Assembly: GCA_963978905.1 (NCBI GenBank)
Contig: OZ022258.1
Span: forward strand, 47,600,591 to 47,664,590
Length of the DNA: 64,000 nt
Reading direction: 5' to 3'
Source: Trichostrongylus colubriformis
Lineage: Eukaryota > Nematoda > Chromadorea > Rhabditida > Trichostrongylidae
Numbering within the stretch: position 1 is the first letter of the stretch; each line of letters begins with the position of its first letter. Shown here piece by piece: positions 1-13,500 of this stretch. The notes under the pieces were generated by a model, which saw only the letters and a list, made by a program, of their open reading frames with translations, ran no database searches and had not been told where the DNA came from. The translations under genes were made by a program, and so were the position numbers.

Positions 1-1339
1 ATCTCAAATTGAATATAAGCATATTGTATACTTAAAAGAATCCGTGACCAGAATTGTGACACGGGAGCAGTAGCTTGTCCCTTACCTCGACATTACATGG
101 GATGCCAAAAAAGTAACTTTGCTCACGGCTCACATCCGCAAAGTATACAAAAAATAGGGAAACGAAAGGGATAAAAGTATTGGGGCAACATATTCTCAAA
201 GCGTCCCTTCACAAATAGGAGCAAGCACCTTTTATTTTCACCTTCATCGAACTACGGAGCCTTCAGTCGTCTCAGTAGAGCTTCAGAGCACCTACAGTAT
301 CAAGGTCCCCTCAAAATAGTGACCAGGTTCCGTGGTAGGTCTTCTGTGGGAAGCTTCTTAGGGATTGGCCCTTCGGTTCATGAAAGTCACAGAGCCCTTG
401 CTGCTTGGACAAGGCTGCTATGATACAAAGTGTCATTTTTTTATACCTCTAACCCTCCGCCGGAGGGTTTTCAGTGGTAATGGCACGTTCTGGCTCTTGG
501 AATCTAAGGGCGCTGGAAATCCGGAAAAAACGGAGGGTTCAAGAACATCACCCAATATGAACCCACTCAGGTATCCAGAGTGAACCGACCTTAGCAAGCT
601 TAAGAACAAGCGTGACGAAATCTCGGATTCTGCCGCGTGAGGTGACACATCTTGTTCACTCGGAACAAGCTCCCGTTCCTGCTCGTGCAGAAGGCTTTCA
701 CGGAGTTTAGTGATAGTATGGGGTGTGCTCTAGAATTTGTGGATGGAAATACCTCGTCAGAATTTGCTGAAGTTCGACTCATGTAATTGAAAAAGGAGGA
801 GGAAAAAAATTACTTTTTTGGCACCCTCTGTGTAAACCGATTTTGAATGTTCAATATCCAACAATTCCAAAGTTCTTCATTACCATGATATCCAGAAACT
901 CAGTTCCGTGGCTTCAACAATTCATTCATCCAGTGCTTGGCCAATCCCTGACATTCCATGAGATAAAGTCGCTTTTCGAAAATACGATTTCGGTTCCCTG
1001 CTGTGACAATAAGCCCATATATCTACGTATGTGTGACATCTATCACATTCTTTACGAATGCGACCAGTCTAAGGAGTAAAGGACAAACCTGTCCACGATT
1101 TTTTCTGCAGTCCACGAAAACATTCCAAACCCGATCATTGTCTTCAGTGAGAAACAAGCACTTCGAGCCAACAAAGAATTACAAAAGATTTTAAATCATC
1201 AAGAGTGGACACTGGCTGAATGGATGCGGCCTGATGTCTCCGTTTAAGTCTGCTCGATCCAAAAAAGGAATTGATGATAACAGATTATCTTTCTGGATTA
1301 TGCCACATACCAAGAAAGGACAAAGAACTTGGCATTCTT
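1..1339. other. No feature recognised
   Basis: AT-rich sequence with short unrelated open frames. A 78-codon plus frame (843-1079) has an ATG but shows no motif and no good splice context. Confidence 0.4.
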
Positions 1340-2405
1340 TTTCAGTCATGTTCCGAATGCGCCACGCACTCTAGTTCCATGCAGAATCGAAGTACCATTT
1401 GTTCTCAGACCGGTCTGGTCCCACTTCTTCTGTTAGGTTGTAAGGAAAGTTCTGGCCGGTTTTTCGCGTTCACAAGATAAATTCAAATATGAAAGCGCGT
1501 CAACATGAATCAGCCTACATGCTGCGCTCCTTAAATAGACAAAAAGTTGCTCTTCCTGAATATATGCTTTCTTTGGAATGGCATAAGCTTTTCGAATTAT
1601 CAGAAAAATATTGAAGTACTACGAAATTGGCACTTTTTGGATGATTCATTCAGGAGTACTTATTCGGTCGAGTCTCAGCGAAGGCAACCACAAATGTGAA
1701 TACTGCAAGAGGAGGAGGTGAAGCATTGGATGGATCACTTTGCCCCTGGTTTCAAAAGAGCACAGATGGAATGAGTTGCTTCAATTTTCATTGATCAAGC
1801 TGCTTTAACTAAAACGTCAGAAAGCGATGGGCGCCCATACGTGCAGGGGATGTCCAAAAGTATTGACCCTCAACATGCAAACTTGGTTAACCACCTCAAG
1901 TAGGCTTGATTAGGGAAAACCCAAAAAATGGGTGCAGCGGGACCCCTCAGAGCAGCTATGCGCAAGTGCATATTCCACAAATCCTCTTTCAGTAATTGAA
2001 GCAGTTGCAGACTGAAGCCCTTACTCGCCCATCATTTTCACCAGATTCAACGCTAACTAAGCCTCACCTTCTCAAACATCTGGACAGCTTCTTCAGCAGC
2101 AGTGTGTTCAGAAAGAATGGTGATTTGAAGTCGACTTTTTTGATTTTTTTTTCAAAATGAGATATGCAAATATACTACATGATATTGACAAAAGTATAGC
2201 GAATCAAGTGGTGTTTATTCTGTGCGAAAAGATGCAGTCTGAGCCGAGTTATAATCTCTCGAATTTGAAATTGCGAAACCGGCCAAAACTTTCGTTACAA
2301 GCTAATAGCCTGGGGTGATGGAAGACTTGGTTAGTCTGAGTGAGAACGATAGATTTCAGCTGTGAACCATGTTGTAGTACTATGTAGTGGCGCCACTTGT
2401 AAGGA
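1340..2405 (+). repeat. Dispersed repeat R, copy 1, split by mariner copy A
   Basis: 1350-1400 (GCCACGCACTCTAGTTCCAT) matches the first part of repeat R at 5.3 and 43.4 kb. After the mariner ends (2306 on), GATGGAAGACTTGGTTAGTC...GGCGCCACTTGTAAG matches the second part. The mariner appears to have landed within the repeat. Confidence 0.45.
1433..2305 (+). mobile_element. Decayed mariner element, copy A (873 bp)
   Basis: Ends are a 27 bp inverted repeat starting TTAGGTTGTAAGGAAAGTTC; the right end is its complement with few mismatches and is followed by TA, the mariner target duplication. Inside, broken plus-strand frames recall the mariner transposase N-terminal half (LFGRVSAKATTNVNTARG, PWFQKS, then VNHLK and LGK). 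It is internally deleted and full of stops. The same TIR occurs at 38.8 and 54.3 kb. Confidence 0.7.
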
Positions 2406-5330
2406 AGATATCTTGTGAACGGCTTAGTTATGTATTCTTCTCCGAAAACTATGCCGGGTCACATTTGAAAAGGAGTAATCGAAGGAGCGTCGTAATCTGA
2501 ATTAGAAACAAAGACTTCTTTATATTATCATTTTTGGGGTAATCGAGTTTTTAGTAAACCGAAGTCTTGGTTGAGGAAAGCAGGGTTTCTTCCATAAGCT
2601 ACTGGTAGACCAAGCTGAAGTGGGTAAAAAAACAAGTGAAGTGGATTCTAGTGTTTGAATTGCTCTTTTGCAAGTATATTTGAATGGTATCATCTTTCGA
2701 GTCACCCATTTCACCCTTTCACCGAGTCCATCCTATGCAATTCGCAGAAACGGATGTAGAAGCCGAAAGTCGGAAGAAGAAGTTTTTTTATATAGTACGA
2801 ATATCGGAATTCTGAATTCAGCTGGCAGCATCCACCCTACAACATTGAGCATCCTGCGCACTGGGTCTTACCGCAATGAGAGGTGAGGCATTCCACTATG
2901 AACGTTATTTCTGCCTAAGCCTAATAAGCAGAAAGGACCCCCCCATCTTTCATCAGGCCCTTAATTGCCCTCCCCCCCTTCCCTTCATTGCGATAGCACC
3001 CGGAACTCCTCTTCCTTTTGCTGATGTGCGGGCACAAATATGCGTCTTAGTGTGCAGATTGACTGTCCCCGGACTGTGCCTATCCGTTTAAACCAGTAAT
3101 GGGAAGGTGACTCAATGCATGAATAAGGATGAGCCAACCCAAACTAATATTGTTAGTCATAAGGTTTGCACTGCCCTGGACTGTCTCAAAAACGCTAACT
3201 AACCTGTCGCTTCCACCGTATTATCTATAGTATATCACTGTGAGCCACACTGTAGCCTACACTCAAAGGTTCCACGTCCTTGCGGCGGTAGCTGCATCCT
3301 TTCGTAAGAAATGACCACTGGAAATCTTTCGCTGAAATCTCAAGAGCAGCAATAAGAACGCTGTATCCATTTTCAAGATATCCTATATTGGAAAAAAGGA
3401 ATCGAAGGACAGTGGGCAGGGGTTTAGAAGGAAACAGGCTGGATGGCTAATTTCAAGCCCATGAAAAAGACTGACTCAAAAAAGCTGAGAGATTTCCAGT
3501 TGTGTATCAAAGCCACAATTGGAAACGTGGCCAAAAATGTGAAGTTTAGATTGTGCGGCAACGAAGTTTCTTTCGTTTTTGTAATTTTTTTCAGGATTGG
3601 ATCTGCAGAGGAGCATCCGCCAATCGTCTCTCCTGTGTTAGCTTGTTGTGTCCAGAATGTGAGTTTAAATCAGAGAAAAAAATAAAGGGTGCATTGAGAT
3701 GGATAAAAGGCAGCTGTTTCAAGATTTCAGCCATTTCAAAAAGAGTTCGGTAGCGTGGCGCATCCCGAATCGCCAATTTCACTCCTTTTCCCACCCCTTC
3801 GTTGAGATGTAGTACGGGAAATCACGACATTTGGTACACATAACATAATGATGAAAGCATAGCTTCGCGACTGCATTATCCCCCAATTCGTATGCCGTCC
3901 TTTGCCAAAAATATTCTTTTTGTGAACTCAGAACGTAGCAGGTTTGTGTGTGATCCAAACACAGAACTCGATTTAGACCACCCTGATCAATCATCGTTAT
4001 AAGAAGGAGTTATATGATTCATTTATTCGGTATTTCCAAGAGTGCTCCAAATTTCAAACAATCTCTTTTCCATACGGACTAGTTTTTTTCTAAGAATCGT
4101 GGGGAAAATTGTGCAACTAAATATCCAATAATGTAGTGATGCGTGCAAACCGAGTATGCAGTCGAACATGTGAAGAATGGGTAAGTCACACATTATGTGA
4201 CCGAAAAGCGCGCGATGTTTGGTGCATTGGAATGGTCAACCGATGATTACAGAAGACCTTCACCATCTTCTGAAGGAATTCGTATTCAACGTCTTTAATT
4301 CTTGAAGGAGTGATGGTCTCGTCCTTAGTCACCATCCCTTCAGAAATCAAGAAATCAGTAAAGTTCCAATGAGTGGGATTTGTGAAAAAAAATGACCCTC
4401 TTAAACTCATCATGGCCATGTAAATCTACATTCTTCCATGGCTTTTACTGTACCTTAGGGTTTTCCCTGGAAACGGTGACTCCTCAGACTCCTCACTAAG
4501 GTCGTCAATGGGTCAGTCGGAAACCACTGAGAATGGTTACTGATTGTCGAATTTATCACTTTTTTTGAGGTTAGAGATCAAATCGAATGCCGTCGCTGCC
4601 TATAAATCCATTCTTCTCCCAAAATAACGACCACCGGCTTTTTCCAATACAAAAGACGATCTCCTCATGAAATCTCATCCTAAGTTTGACCGCGATTGTG
4701 GCTACTCTTACAACCGTTTCCGCTAACCTGGTGATATAGCACCCCAAATCGGTATAAGGGGTTCCCCCCCCCCCTCCCCCTATGGCGTAGGCCAGGGCTG
4801 GAAGCTGTCACCGCACAACTCCGCACCCCAAATGTCTGATTGGTATTGTATCCTGAATTTATTCTGAAATCAGGTGAGTATACCAGGCCAGTCTTTGAGG
4901 TGTGGAAGCTTAGGGATATGTGTACAAAATGGCTGCCTTCACTTGCATTGAACGCAAAAAAAGAGCAATTGTTAGGCCTATTTCAGCCTTTACGATGCCA
5001 CGATTTCTCATGCGCATCATCGCAAAGTGAGAAGATCGCAGAATCGCGTACGACATCGCAGAATGGCGAATCCCCTAGTCGGGAACTCTGATATCAGCCT
5101 TAACCGACATAGGCCAACACCTTTCCAATTGTGCCATCCGACTTCCACTCGAAAAAGACATATGTTTGGGTACTATTCGTTGAGGCAATGAATTATTTAT
5201 GAAAGGAAAACTAGATGGTGTTAGGTATTTTTCTGAGAAGGGGGAGCAGACCGATCTGTAAGGCGTTTGAGGCCTACTGCATATAGTCCCATACCGGCGA
5301 AAAAATGAATGTTCGTTCCATTAATCGATC
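2406..5330. other. Intergenic; C tract only
   Basis: Apart from the C-rich fragment at 2.94-3.01 kb and an 11-C run at 4764-4774, I see nothing that can be named. Confidence 0.4.
2936..3010 (+). repeat. G/C-tract MITE family, end fragment
   Basis: C-rich runs followed by TTCATTGCGATAGCACCCGG, the same end motif as at 16.73 and 30.75 kb. Confidence 0.4.
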
Positions 5331-5585
5331 TCTTCTGTGGAATGAGCCGCACATCCTAGTTCCATTCAGAATAGAGGTGACAGGTGAATGCGATTTGACT
5401 CATACAATGGCTTGCGAGGCTCAGCCGATGTACAAACCAGTACTTTTACTCTTCTAGACGAGTCTGATACCAATTCACCAAACCAACCCGAAGGAATAGA
5501 AGACCTGGTTGATCTCGGATGGCGTTGATCGAGATTTGATCCCGCACCATGAGAGTGTGCTGCGCGCCACCTGTCACTACACCAC
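5331..5585 (+). repeat. Dispersed repeat R, copy 2
   Basis: Shares with the 43.4 and 53.4 kb copies the order CTAGTTCCATTCAGAAT, CAGCCGATGTACAA, CAGTACTTTTACTC, ATACCAATTCAC, GATCCCGCACCATGAGAGTG and GCGCGCCACCTGTCACTAC. Family unknown; no coding potential seen. Confidence 0.65.
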
Positions 5586-6130
5586 CTCCGCCTTTTCGTT
5601 ACCGATAGATCGTCCAGTTACTCTAGAAAACATCATCATTTAGGGCAGTCTTTCAAACATTTTTGGAGCTTCCAAAAGTCCAAGAAGAGCGATTTTTCAA
5701 GCAAAAGTAAAGATAATCTTAATGATAATCAATCCAAACGGCGGATCTTGGTAAAACAGATGTGCTGACTGCATCTATTCTTCTAGCATTGCATCTGTAG
5801 ACTTCACAAGCAACCATCGTGAGCTGCGAAGCTCCCCTTTGCAATGTATTGCAGAGATTTCTGTGCAGGCCAGTTGATGGGTGTACGATGTCAAAAAAAT
5901 TTCCGGTCTTCCCCATGCATTCGAGTGCAAAAGCATGGAACCTGTTATTGTCGGAAAAACATTTTTCTCTATTCTCTTTGTTCTCGACACCACATTTGCA
6001 TCTGTTAATTGGTTCGATGTGCGGAAGTGCGAATCACGTACGGTTGCTACGAGAAAAGTTCGTAAAACCTAGGATAATTAGCCTACAAACAAAATTCCAC
6101 CGCTGCTCGTTTCAGAAGTGACTGAGGCGC

Positions 6131-6240
6131 GGCAGAGATGGCAGTGGCACAGTGGTTAGAGAATCTCCTACAACTGGATGTTGTAGGACCTCCCAACTGA
6201 ATGAGGTCCTCCCTTCCTGCAAGGTCGCTCAAGGAATGAC
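6131..6240 (+). repeat. tRNA-derived SINE-like fragment
   Basis: GGCAGAGATGGCAGTGGCAC followed by AGTGGTTAGAGAATC resembles a tRNA box A region. It ends TTCCTGCAAGGTCGC, shared with the fragment at 10.5 kb. It abuts the MITE at 6249. Confidence 0.45.
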
Positions 6241-6248
6241 AGGATATA

Positions 6249-6754
6249 CAGTAGCGCTCAAAAGTCTTCGGCGAAATGGTCTTTCACTAAGAGTTTTTCA
6301 CTTGTAACTTTTTTGCAACTGCACCGATCTAAGAGAAATTTTAGTATGTTGTACTTGGAGGCACTGCATACTTAATATACTATTTTGGGGTTCAGCGGTG
6401 TATGTTACGTGGTTATATGAAATTTTTTGTTTTTGGAGTGCCATCGCTATGCCGTCCCGCTGTGCCGCTGTCATCAAAAGTCGTGGTCTTTCTACAATAT
6501 ATTAATGTTCTCTAAGGCTTGCTGGTTTTGTTTTTGTAAAGAAAACCGTTTTCCTTGACCAAGCCTTTTACTTTTTTGGGTGGTCTTATAGTAAATTCTT
6601 GTAAAAAACCATGAAAAGTGTCAAGCGGCACTCAAGTAGATGGAAGTGTTGGCAATAGGTTCAGGCACCACATATTAAAATTTTGTCAAATTTGGTCAAG
6701 TAGAAAAAAAGCTATGACAAAAGAGTTTTGGCCGAAGACTTTTGAGCGCTACTG
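6249..6754 (+). mobile_element. Tc1/mariner-type MITE, copy 1 (506 bp)
   Basis: Perfect inverted repeat of about 24 bases: CAGTAGCGCTCAAAAGTCTT at the left, its complement ending GAGCGCTACTG at the right, flanked by TA on both sides (target duplication). There is no transposase frame. The interior is A/T-rich and is shared with the copy at 50.6 kb in inverse orientation. Confidence 0.85.
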
Positions 6755-7062
6755 TATACGGCAGATAACACTTATAATCGTTGGCGAGCAAATGCATCAC
6801 ACATTTCCACTCAGGATTGGGAACGCATTCGAATGCGATTTCTCCTATAAGTAAATCGGAGAGCCAGTTAACATGTCAGCCAGCGCTTTTGTGTCCCAAA
6901 CGGATTGTACTGATTCGTCGACCACGGAGGAGTGGAAGTCTTGGACGTCCAGTGAAACATGGATCGAGTACGATTGGTGCCAGTTGTCGCTTCATCACCC
7001 GTGCCACAGCACTACACACTTGTTAAACCCGGAATCAGAGCGTTAAATGTAAAATCTAATGT

Positions 7063-7325
7063 TGAAGGAATCGTCTACGGATAAATGATTTTTCCTGTCC
7101 CCATATATTTATGTTATATTTGCCTAATGTGGACCGTATGCGAAACTTTATGCAAAAAATGTGGATCCAGCTAAGATACAGCACCACAAAGTCTCGACCG
7201 GGTGGGCGGGGCCTCCGAGCGAGTGCCCACCCCGTCGTCCACCGCGATCGCAGACGCACTGTACGTTATGCATTGCGCATTTGTTGAACAGAAAGTTACT
7301 TAAACAGTCCCACTCTCCGTTACCA
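7063..7325 (+). repeat. Foldback family, single arm
   Basis: Starts TTGAAGGAATCGTCTACGG, continues through a CCCATATATTTATGTTATAT block and GGGCGGGGCCTCCGAG, and ends near CCCACTCTCCGTTACC. It matches the left arm of the complete copies at 9.85, 13.75 and 33.77 kb; no matching right arm follows. Apparent ORFs here are repeat shadows. Confidence 0.75.
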
Positions 7326-9851
7326 AGAGTGGCAAGCATCGTCGCCTTCCATAGCCATTACGAGATCAAAGCTCAACCTACTACTCAGAAATTTTAACTT
7401 AAATGTAAGGGCACGGCACATCCCTTAGGAAAGATAAATGGCACGCTACGTCTGACCTTATACTAGATATCCCCAATGACTGCATACCGACCATGCTTTT
7501 GAGCGAAATTTTCTAAACCATTCTATCCCTTCGTGAAAGATCTCAACAGATGTCCTTTCTTCAGTCGAAACGGTTTCATTTGGGAAACTCGCTGCCAGAT
7601 CAGGTTACGAGTTCAGCCAACTGTAACTTGTAATTAAACCGACAACAACCAGCTCCTTTCCCATGAAATATCGAATATCCTCACCAGTACACAAAAACAT
7701 GCACTTTTCCCTTGAAATCAATCTTTCACGAAATGTCTACTACAACGAAGCCGGTCCAAAGGCCAACAGCTTTCACTGCAAGCCTCTTCAATGTTGACGA
7801 ATCGTCTGCGATAATCGGTCGGCATGGTGACAAGACACGGCCGCCGTTGCCACCGCGCTCGACTTGACGACCCTCGGCGGCTGCTTTTGACGCCATCGAA
7901 GTAGCGCAAAGCTGCTTTTGGATTTAAACGTCATGAAATGTTCAACGTGATCGCCGTAAGCAGCTGGTGTACCAATGTGGCGCATAGCCTGTATACGGAT
8001 AACAATGACTTGTAATGAGCGGAGGGCTTGTTGTGGTTCAGGCAATAGCCATATCAGTGGCATATCCTTCATCATTATCATTTGAACGATTCGTGGTTCT
8101 ATGAATTGCTGAAACCATTCCCATCAATCATTTACTTTGACAAATGCGCTAGCAATCTATTTATTTTTTGCAGAAAAGTGTCCCAGATCACCAACCAATT
8201 TAGAGGTACCCGTTGCCCACCCGGCGTTTCCTGTCCAGCCTGGGTAGAACAAGTTCCCTTACCAATGCGCTTTGACCATTCCCACTGAGAGCGATATACA
8301 TTTAATTCTACTAGAGAGGAAGTAAAGGAAGGGTGGCACTGCGAGCGTATTTGACGTGATATGCAAAAAAAAGGCTCTGACGGTTTATTCCTACTGAGGC
8401 TTTTGCAGACAAAGAGATTGTCAATTTTGAATGGGATTTAAGGATGAAAAGGGATCGTCGGATGGGATGGGTTAAACAATTTTTATGTATAGGCAACCGG
8501 ATGCTGGGTGGGGTGCACGTCCTTAAGACAGAAAATCGCGCGGCCGCGTGCGGCGTGCGACGATTGCGCACGAGTTGTCCAATTCCGATTGCGCCAGAGC
8601 TACAAAGCTCCCAAAGAATGGGATTTTTCCGCTCCTACAGAAAGGGGCTTTTCGTTGTGCTTGGTTTCTTTTGTTGCGTGATCGGTTCTTTGTAATTGCG
8701 AACATAAGGGAAATAGGAACAAGGTGAAAGTAAACGAGTAAACAAGTAGACGGGAGAAAGAATCAAGCAAGGCTAGAAATAAGCCTAATGCTAGAAGGCT
8801 TAATGAGTATGAGCATCCTATTCTCCCTGCAGTCGCGAACAAGACTGAAATTTAACGACTTCCTCTTACAAATTTGCACCTTACAATTGAAAACATTCAA
8901 AAAGGTGCTAATGTACTTGGGGGGAGGGGGGGGGGGGAGATTCACTCAGTGTCGCGCTGTCGTCGCTCACTCGAAACCGTTCTACAATCATCAAATTGTG
9001 AACTCAAGTGTATATTTTTACCTAAACCTCACAGGAAGAGCTTCCCCTGGAACTATGGCTTAGGCTAAACACCTAGGTAAAAATAGCGCCGGGCTTATTC
9101 CAGTGCCCCCCCCCCCCACAACTACACTGGCACATAAAATGTGTATGAAAAAAGGGTAGAAAAAAGTCATGATACGGATAAAGGGTTACAGATGCTTTGA
9201 AGCAAAAGGTTGCTCTGAACAGAAACGGGCGACTCGTGCGCAAACGTCGCGGGCGCGACTCCGCATCGCGATTTTTCTGTCCTAACGAAGACACCCTAGG
9301 TAGCTTACCCTTATGGGAATCGGTTCACACTACCCGTAGATCTTCCCTCTCACAGGTTCAAGCAAAACTCACACTCTTGGTTACCTTCGAGTTTTCGTAT
9401 TTTGAGAGATAGGAAACCACATTTCGTATGAAATGCACTTATAATATTCTACCACTGGTGGAACACTCACGCCACCCGTTCTGAATTCCTTATTCCTTCC
9501 AATATACTTGTTGGGTTATTGTCGTGCTGTTATTATCTAGAATATTCGAATTACCCAGCATTGCTGATGCATAATATTGCGCGTCACATAATGTAACAAT
9601 GTAGTGATCCGAGATAAGCTTGATCTAGGCTGACAGCGACTTGAAATAAGCCCGTTTTGCATTCTACCGTGTGATGCGCGCAATGTTGTGTGCAAGCAAG
9701 CTGGTCTTTTGTAAAGGTTATATGTAATAGTCGTGCATCAAGTGCAATTGGTGTAATGAAACATGATATACGACATTGCGTCATAATACGCACTGCTACC
9801 CCTCCCCCATTCGGACTCAAAAATGCAACGCCATGAATTGTCATAATCATT
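7326..9851. other. Intergenic with two long G/C tracts
   Basis: Holds a G run (8926-8937) and a C run (9106-9117) about 170 bases apart. No gene could be supported. Confidence 0.4.
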
Positions 9852-10280
9852 TAGAGGTTCCGTCCACGAAAGAATGAGTTTCTTTGTTGTTACCCATATA
9901 TCTATGCTGTACTTACCTGCTAAAGGGCGCATGCAGAGTTTTACGCGAAAAAGTGACTATTCGGCCAAGACATAGCACCACTGTCTCGGCCGCGTGGGCG
10001 GGGCCTCCGAGCAAATGCCCACCCCGTCGTCCGTCGCAGTAGGAGACGCAATGTAAGAATAGAAATTACGTGAACGGTCCCACTCTCCATTCCCAACCGC
10101 TGCGGTCGATGGGACGGAGCATTTACGCCGAAGTCCCGCCCACCCGGCCGAGACAGTGGTGCTATGTCTTGGCCGAATTCCCACTTTCGCGTAAAATTCT
10201 GCATGTGGCCCCTACCAGGCAAATACAACGTAAATGGATGGGTAAAAAAGAAACTCATTTTTCCGCAGAAAATTACCTTA
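9852..10280. repeat. Foldback element, complete (about 430 bp)
   Basis: Two arms of about 190-200 bases are inverted copies of each other: AATGAGTTTCTTTGTTGTTA on the left and AAGAAACTCATTTTTCCGCA on the right. Both carry GGCCAAGACATAGCACCACT or its complement. The element is a near-palindrome with a short centre and no coding capacity. Confidence 0.85.
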
Positions 10281-10469
10281 AGGAAGAGGCCGTATGGTCA
10301 CACCACTGCCGCAAGCGGCCGCGACGCAGCTTGTCCACGCCCAGCTCACGAATAATGGCCACAAGTGAAACTGTAGCCAGCCACACTTATGTTTCTTTGT
10401 TTTCCTTTTCTCGAAGGCTCCAAAACAGTTTTTGCACCTTGGCAGGGGCTGAGGCAGCTGCAAATTAAG

Positions 10470-10565
10470 CAGCGCTTACAACATAAATGGTTCAGATGAT
10501 GGACCAGTTGTTGTATGTTCGAGCCCTCCATCCCTCCAAGGTCGCATGGACCAGCAGCAGTCTAG
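10470..10565 (+). repeat. tRNA-derived SINE-like fragment
   Basis: GTTGTATGTTCGAGCCCTCC contains a box-B-like GTTCGAGCC. The tail CCCTCCAAGGTCGCATGGAC matches the tail of the 6.1 kb fragment. Confidence 0.45.
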
Positions 10566-13500
10566 GAACACCCTGTGAGAATCCTGCGACTGTTCACTGA
10601 ATACACCAAATCGTTTACCTACACCATAACGATTTTAAATGAAAGTCGAATGCATGGCGTACTCGAAGAGTTCGATTATCCAACTGCTCCACCACTATCT
10701 TTAGGCGCACTCATAGCTGTTATGGGTTTTCGTTCTCGCACTTTCGCATAGTTTTCAATCATCCCTAAGCCAGCTCCTCCCCTCCTGAAGAAGACTATTA
10801 TTAAGGCGCGTGCACGTAACACCGTTCAGGTCTTTTCTATACGGAGGGTGTTGTGGCCGCTTTCGTAGGTCATCAGTCACATTCCTCTTCACATAAGTGT
10901 CGTTGTCGTCCCACCTCCATCCTCATTCTACCGGTTTTTTCATGGTCGCTGATGCCTCATGGCGAGGATACACAACGTGGGTCACAGTAGTGGATGGATG
11001 ACGAAGGTTAATTAACGAGCAATCCGGTCCTACGGCGAGACTGCGGAATACAGTGAGGTTAATGATGACTTCTCATGGAATCAAGTCATCGAATCAGCTT
11101 AAATCCCCTAAATTAAGGCACCTCAAACCTGTGAGGGGAAGATCTACGCGGTGTGTGAACCGATTCCCATGTAGGGAATCCTACGTACACATGGAGATTA
11201 CTTCTTCCAACCTGCCCAGCAATCATTTTTTTATCCCGAAACCTCAGATATCCCCTCCTTCTGCAAATACTCCATGGCTACTACGTCTGTAGGAGCGAAA
11301 CGACACAGCGTCTCTTGCGTGCCGTTAGTCTAATTTCGGAGCTATTACTTTTCCTTCACACGCCCTATCTATACTAAATATATGCCGCTTCAAATCGCTC
11401 AAGTATATTGTTAAGCGGACTTATGTTACCCAGTTTGGTCAGTGATTACTAAGTGTGGACAAAGAGTGAACCTAAGATGCTTTGCTTGGGATTTTTAACT
11501 GCATGAAATAGATATATTGCTAGCGTATTCGTCCAAGTAAATGATCATTGGGGATGGAATCACTTTTTTGTGCGGGGTTTCCGGCAATCGTAAGGCCCAT
11601 AAATCCTCCCAAGGATATGTCCGTATTTCTCAACAGGATATGATTGCTCCATACAATCACATGGAAAATGCACCTTCACTTTGCTGTTGTTGATACTTTC
11701 AGTCCCAGTATTCAATACTGAATGATACTAGATGATACCCAATGATACTTACCACTTACAATGACTGAGTCTAATGAGTGACTACTTACATGAAGAAATC
11801 CTCTGTCCTGAACAAGAACTCTACCATCCTGCGGAATTCACTAGCTAGAGCTAGAGTGAAGGGATTTTCAAGATAGACGTGAGCTCGCCCGAAAAGAGCC
11901 AACGCAATCACCTACCCAGCTAGCTTAGGTCCCTAACGAGCCTCGTCATGCTTCCTTGCGTTACATGAATGCATGCAGGTGGGACGGCAATAGTAATGTG
12001 AGGGTTAATGGAGCAAGTGATTGAGGAAAGGGACGAGAAAATGAGAATGTGGCTTCAAGTGTGTTGTCTTCAAAACTTGTTTCCAAGTCAATGCGAAGAC
12101 AGCGATAGGAAAATGACATGGCCGCCATGAGTGAAAGTTATTGGACAACAGGACTATATACTTTCCACAGCTGGTCCGACCAATCTCTTGCGAGGACATT
12201 AGGAATATCAGACGTTGCACGTGCCTTTCTTGCTCACCCACCTGATCCAGTGCGACCATTTTCTCTCCCACCCGCCTAGCCCAGGAACCAAATCCTGTAC
12301 GGAGCAGGCCCTTCACCCTTCCAGAGTTGTTAACTGGTGGCATAGTATTTCACATGGAATTAATACTGACCAGTACATGGAATGTACCAGTAAGACACCG
12401 CATAGTCCAAGTTACCTTCAAGTGACACCACAATTTTGAGAGGAAGCAGAACATGCACATGACGCATCCCAGACAGGAATTATTGGGTCAAGTGAGATGG
12501 TTTTTCGAACTTCAAATGAACCATTCCAAATTACATGATATTATTTACATGATTTTGTTATTATTTATCGTTATGTTATTATTTACTGTTATTATTTACT
12601 GTTGTCATGTTATTATTTACATGATTTTGTCACGTGATTAGGCGAACCATAGACTAAGGCAATGCTTCTGGTGCAAAAGAACGAGCATCAATTTTGCCCT
12701 GGAGACTTGTATGGAATTTCAATAAATATTAATATTACACCAATTTAAGCTCATAACTTGTTTGAAACGTAATAAAAAATTTGGGTTCATTTGTTATTGT
12801 AATTTTCAATTTTATTTTATTTATTTTTATCAATTTTGATCTTCCACAGGATATCATATTCACTTACATGGTTGAGCTTGATTGAGGTTACCAGGCTGTT
12901 TTGACCACTTAAACGTTCTGTTACCGGCTTTATGCTGAATTTCTACATCTCCAACCTATTGTTTATTTTGCCACTGCTCATTAATTATCCTGGGTTGATT
13001 CTGGTTTCTGATAGGAACCGGGTATGAACCTATTGGAGTGGCAAAGGAAAAACATGGTGATCAAAAACCTTTTCCGGAAATGGTGGCGGTAGCGGTAGCT
13101 GGCTTCACATCTCCGAACTAAGCGTCCCGCTTCGGGGCGGCTTTCTCAGATCTGACGTTTTACGACGTTAGCGGTACAGTGACGGCAATATGTTCACCTG
13201 TGACGGTTCAGAAATCTCTGAGACATCAATCTTGGTGCAAAATCCAGAAGATACTCAAGCGGTCTATCCGCAACCGCAAAATCTGTCTCGACCACTAGCC
13301 TTTCGGGTAGCATCTGACACCGGATTCCTTCGAAGGAGTGCAAATTCCGCACAAAAGCTTGATTTTCTGCTGTCCACATTAATGACCCAATAATAGTGCG
13401 TCAATATCGCGGCTAGGATTCTCTTGATAGTTTACATAAAGTCTGAGACCATCCCTATTTGAAAGCTACTATAACTTTACGATTTACGATTTATACAATC

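Noticed and set aside
9941..10468. 105-codon minus and 132-codon plus frames
   Set aside because: They lie on the foldback element and recur in its other copies as repeat shadows.
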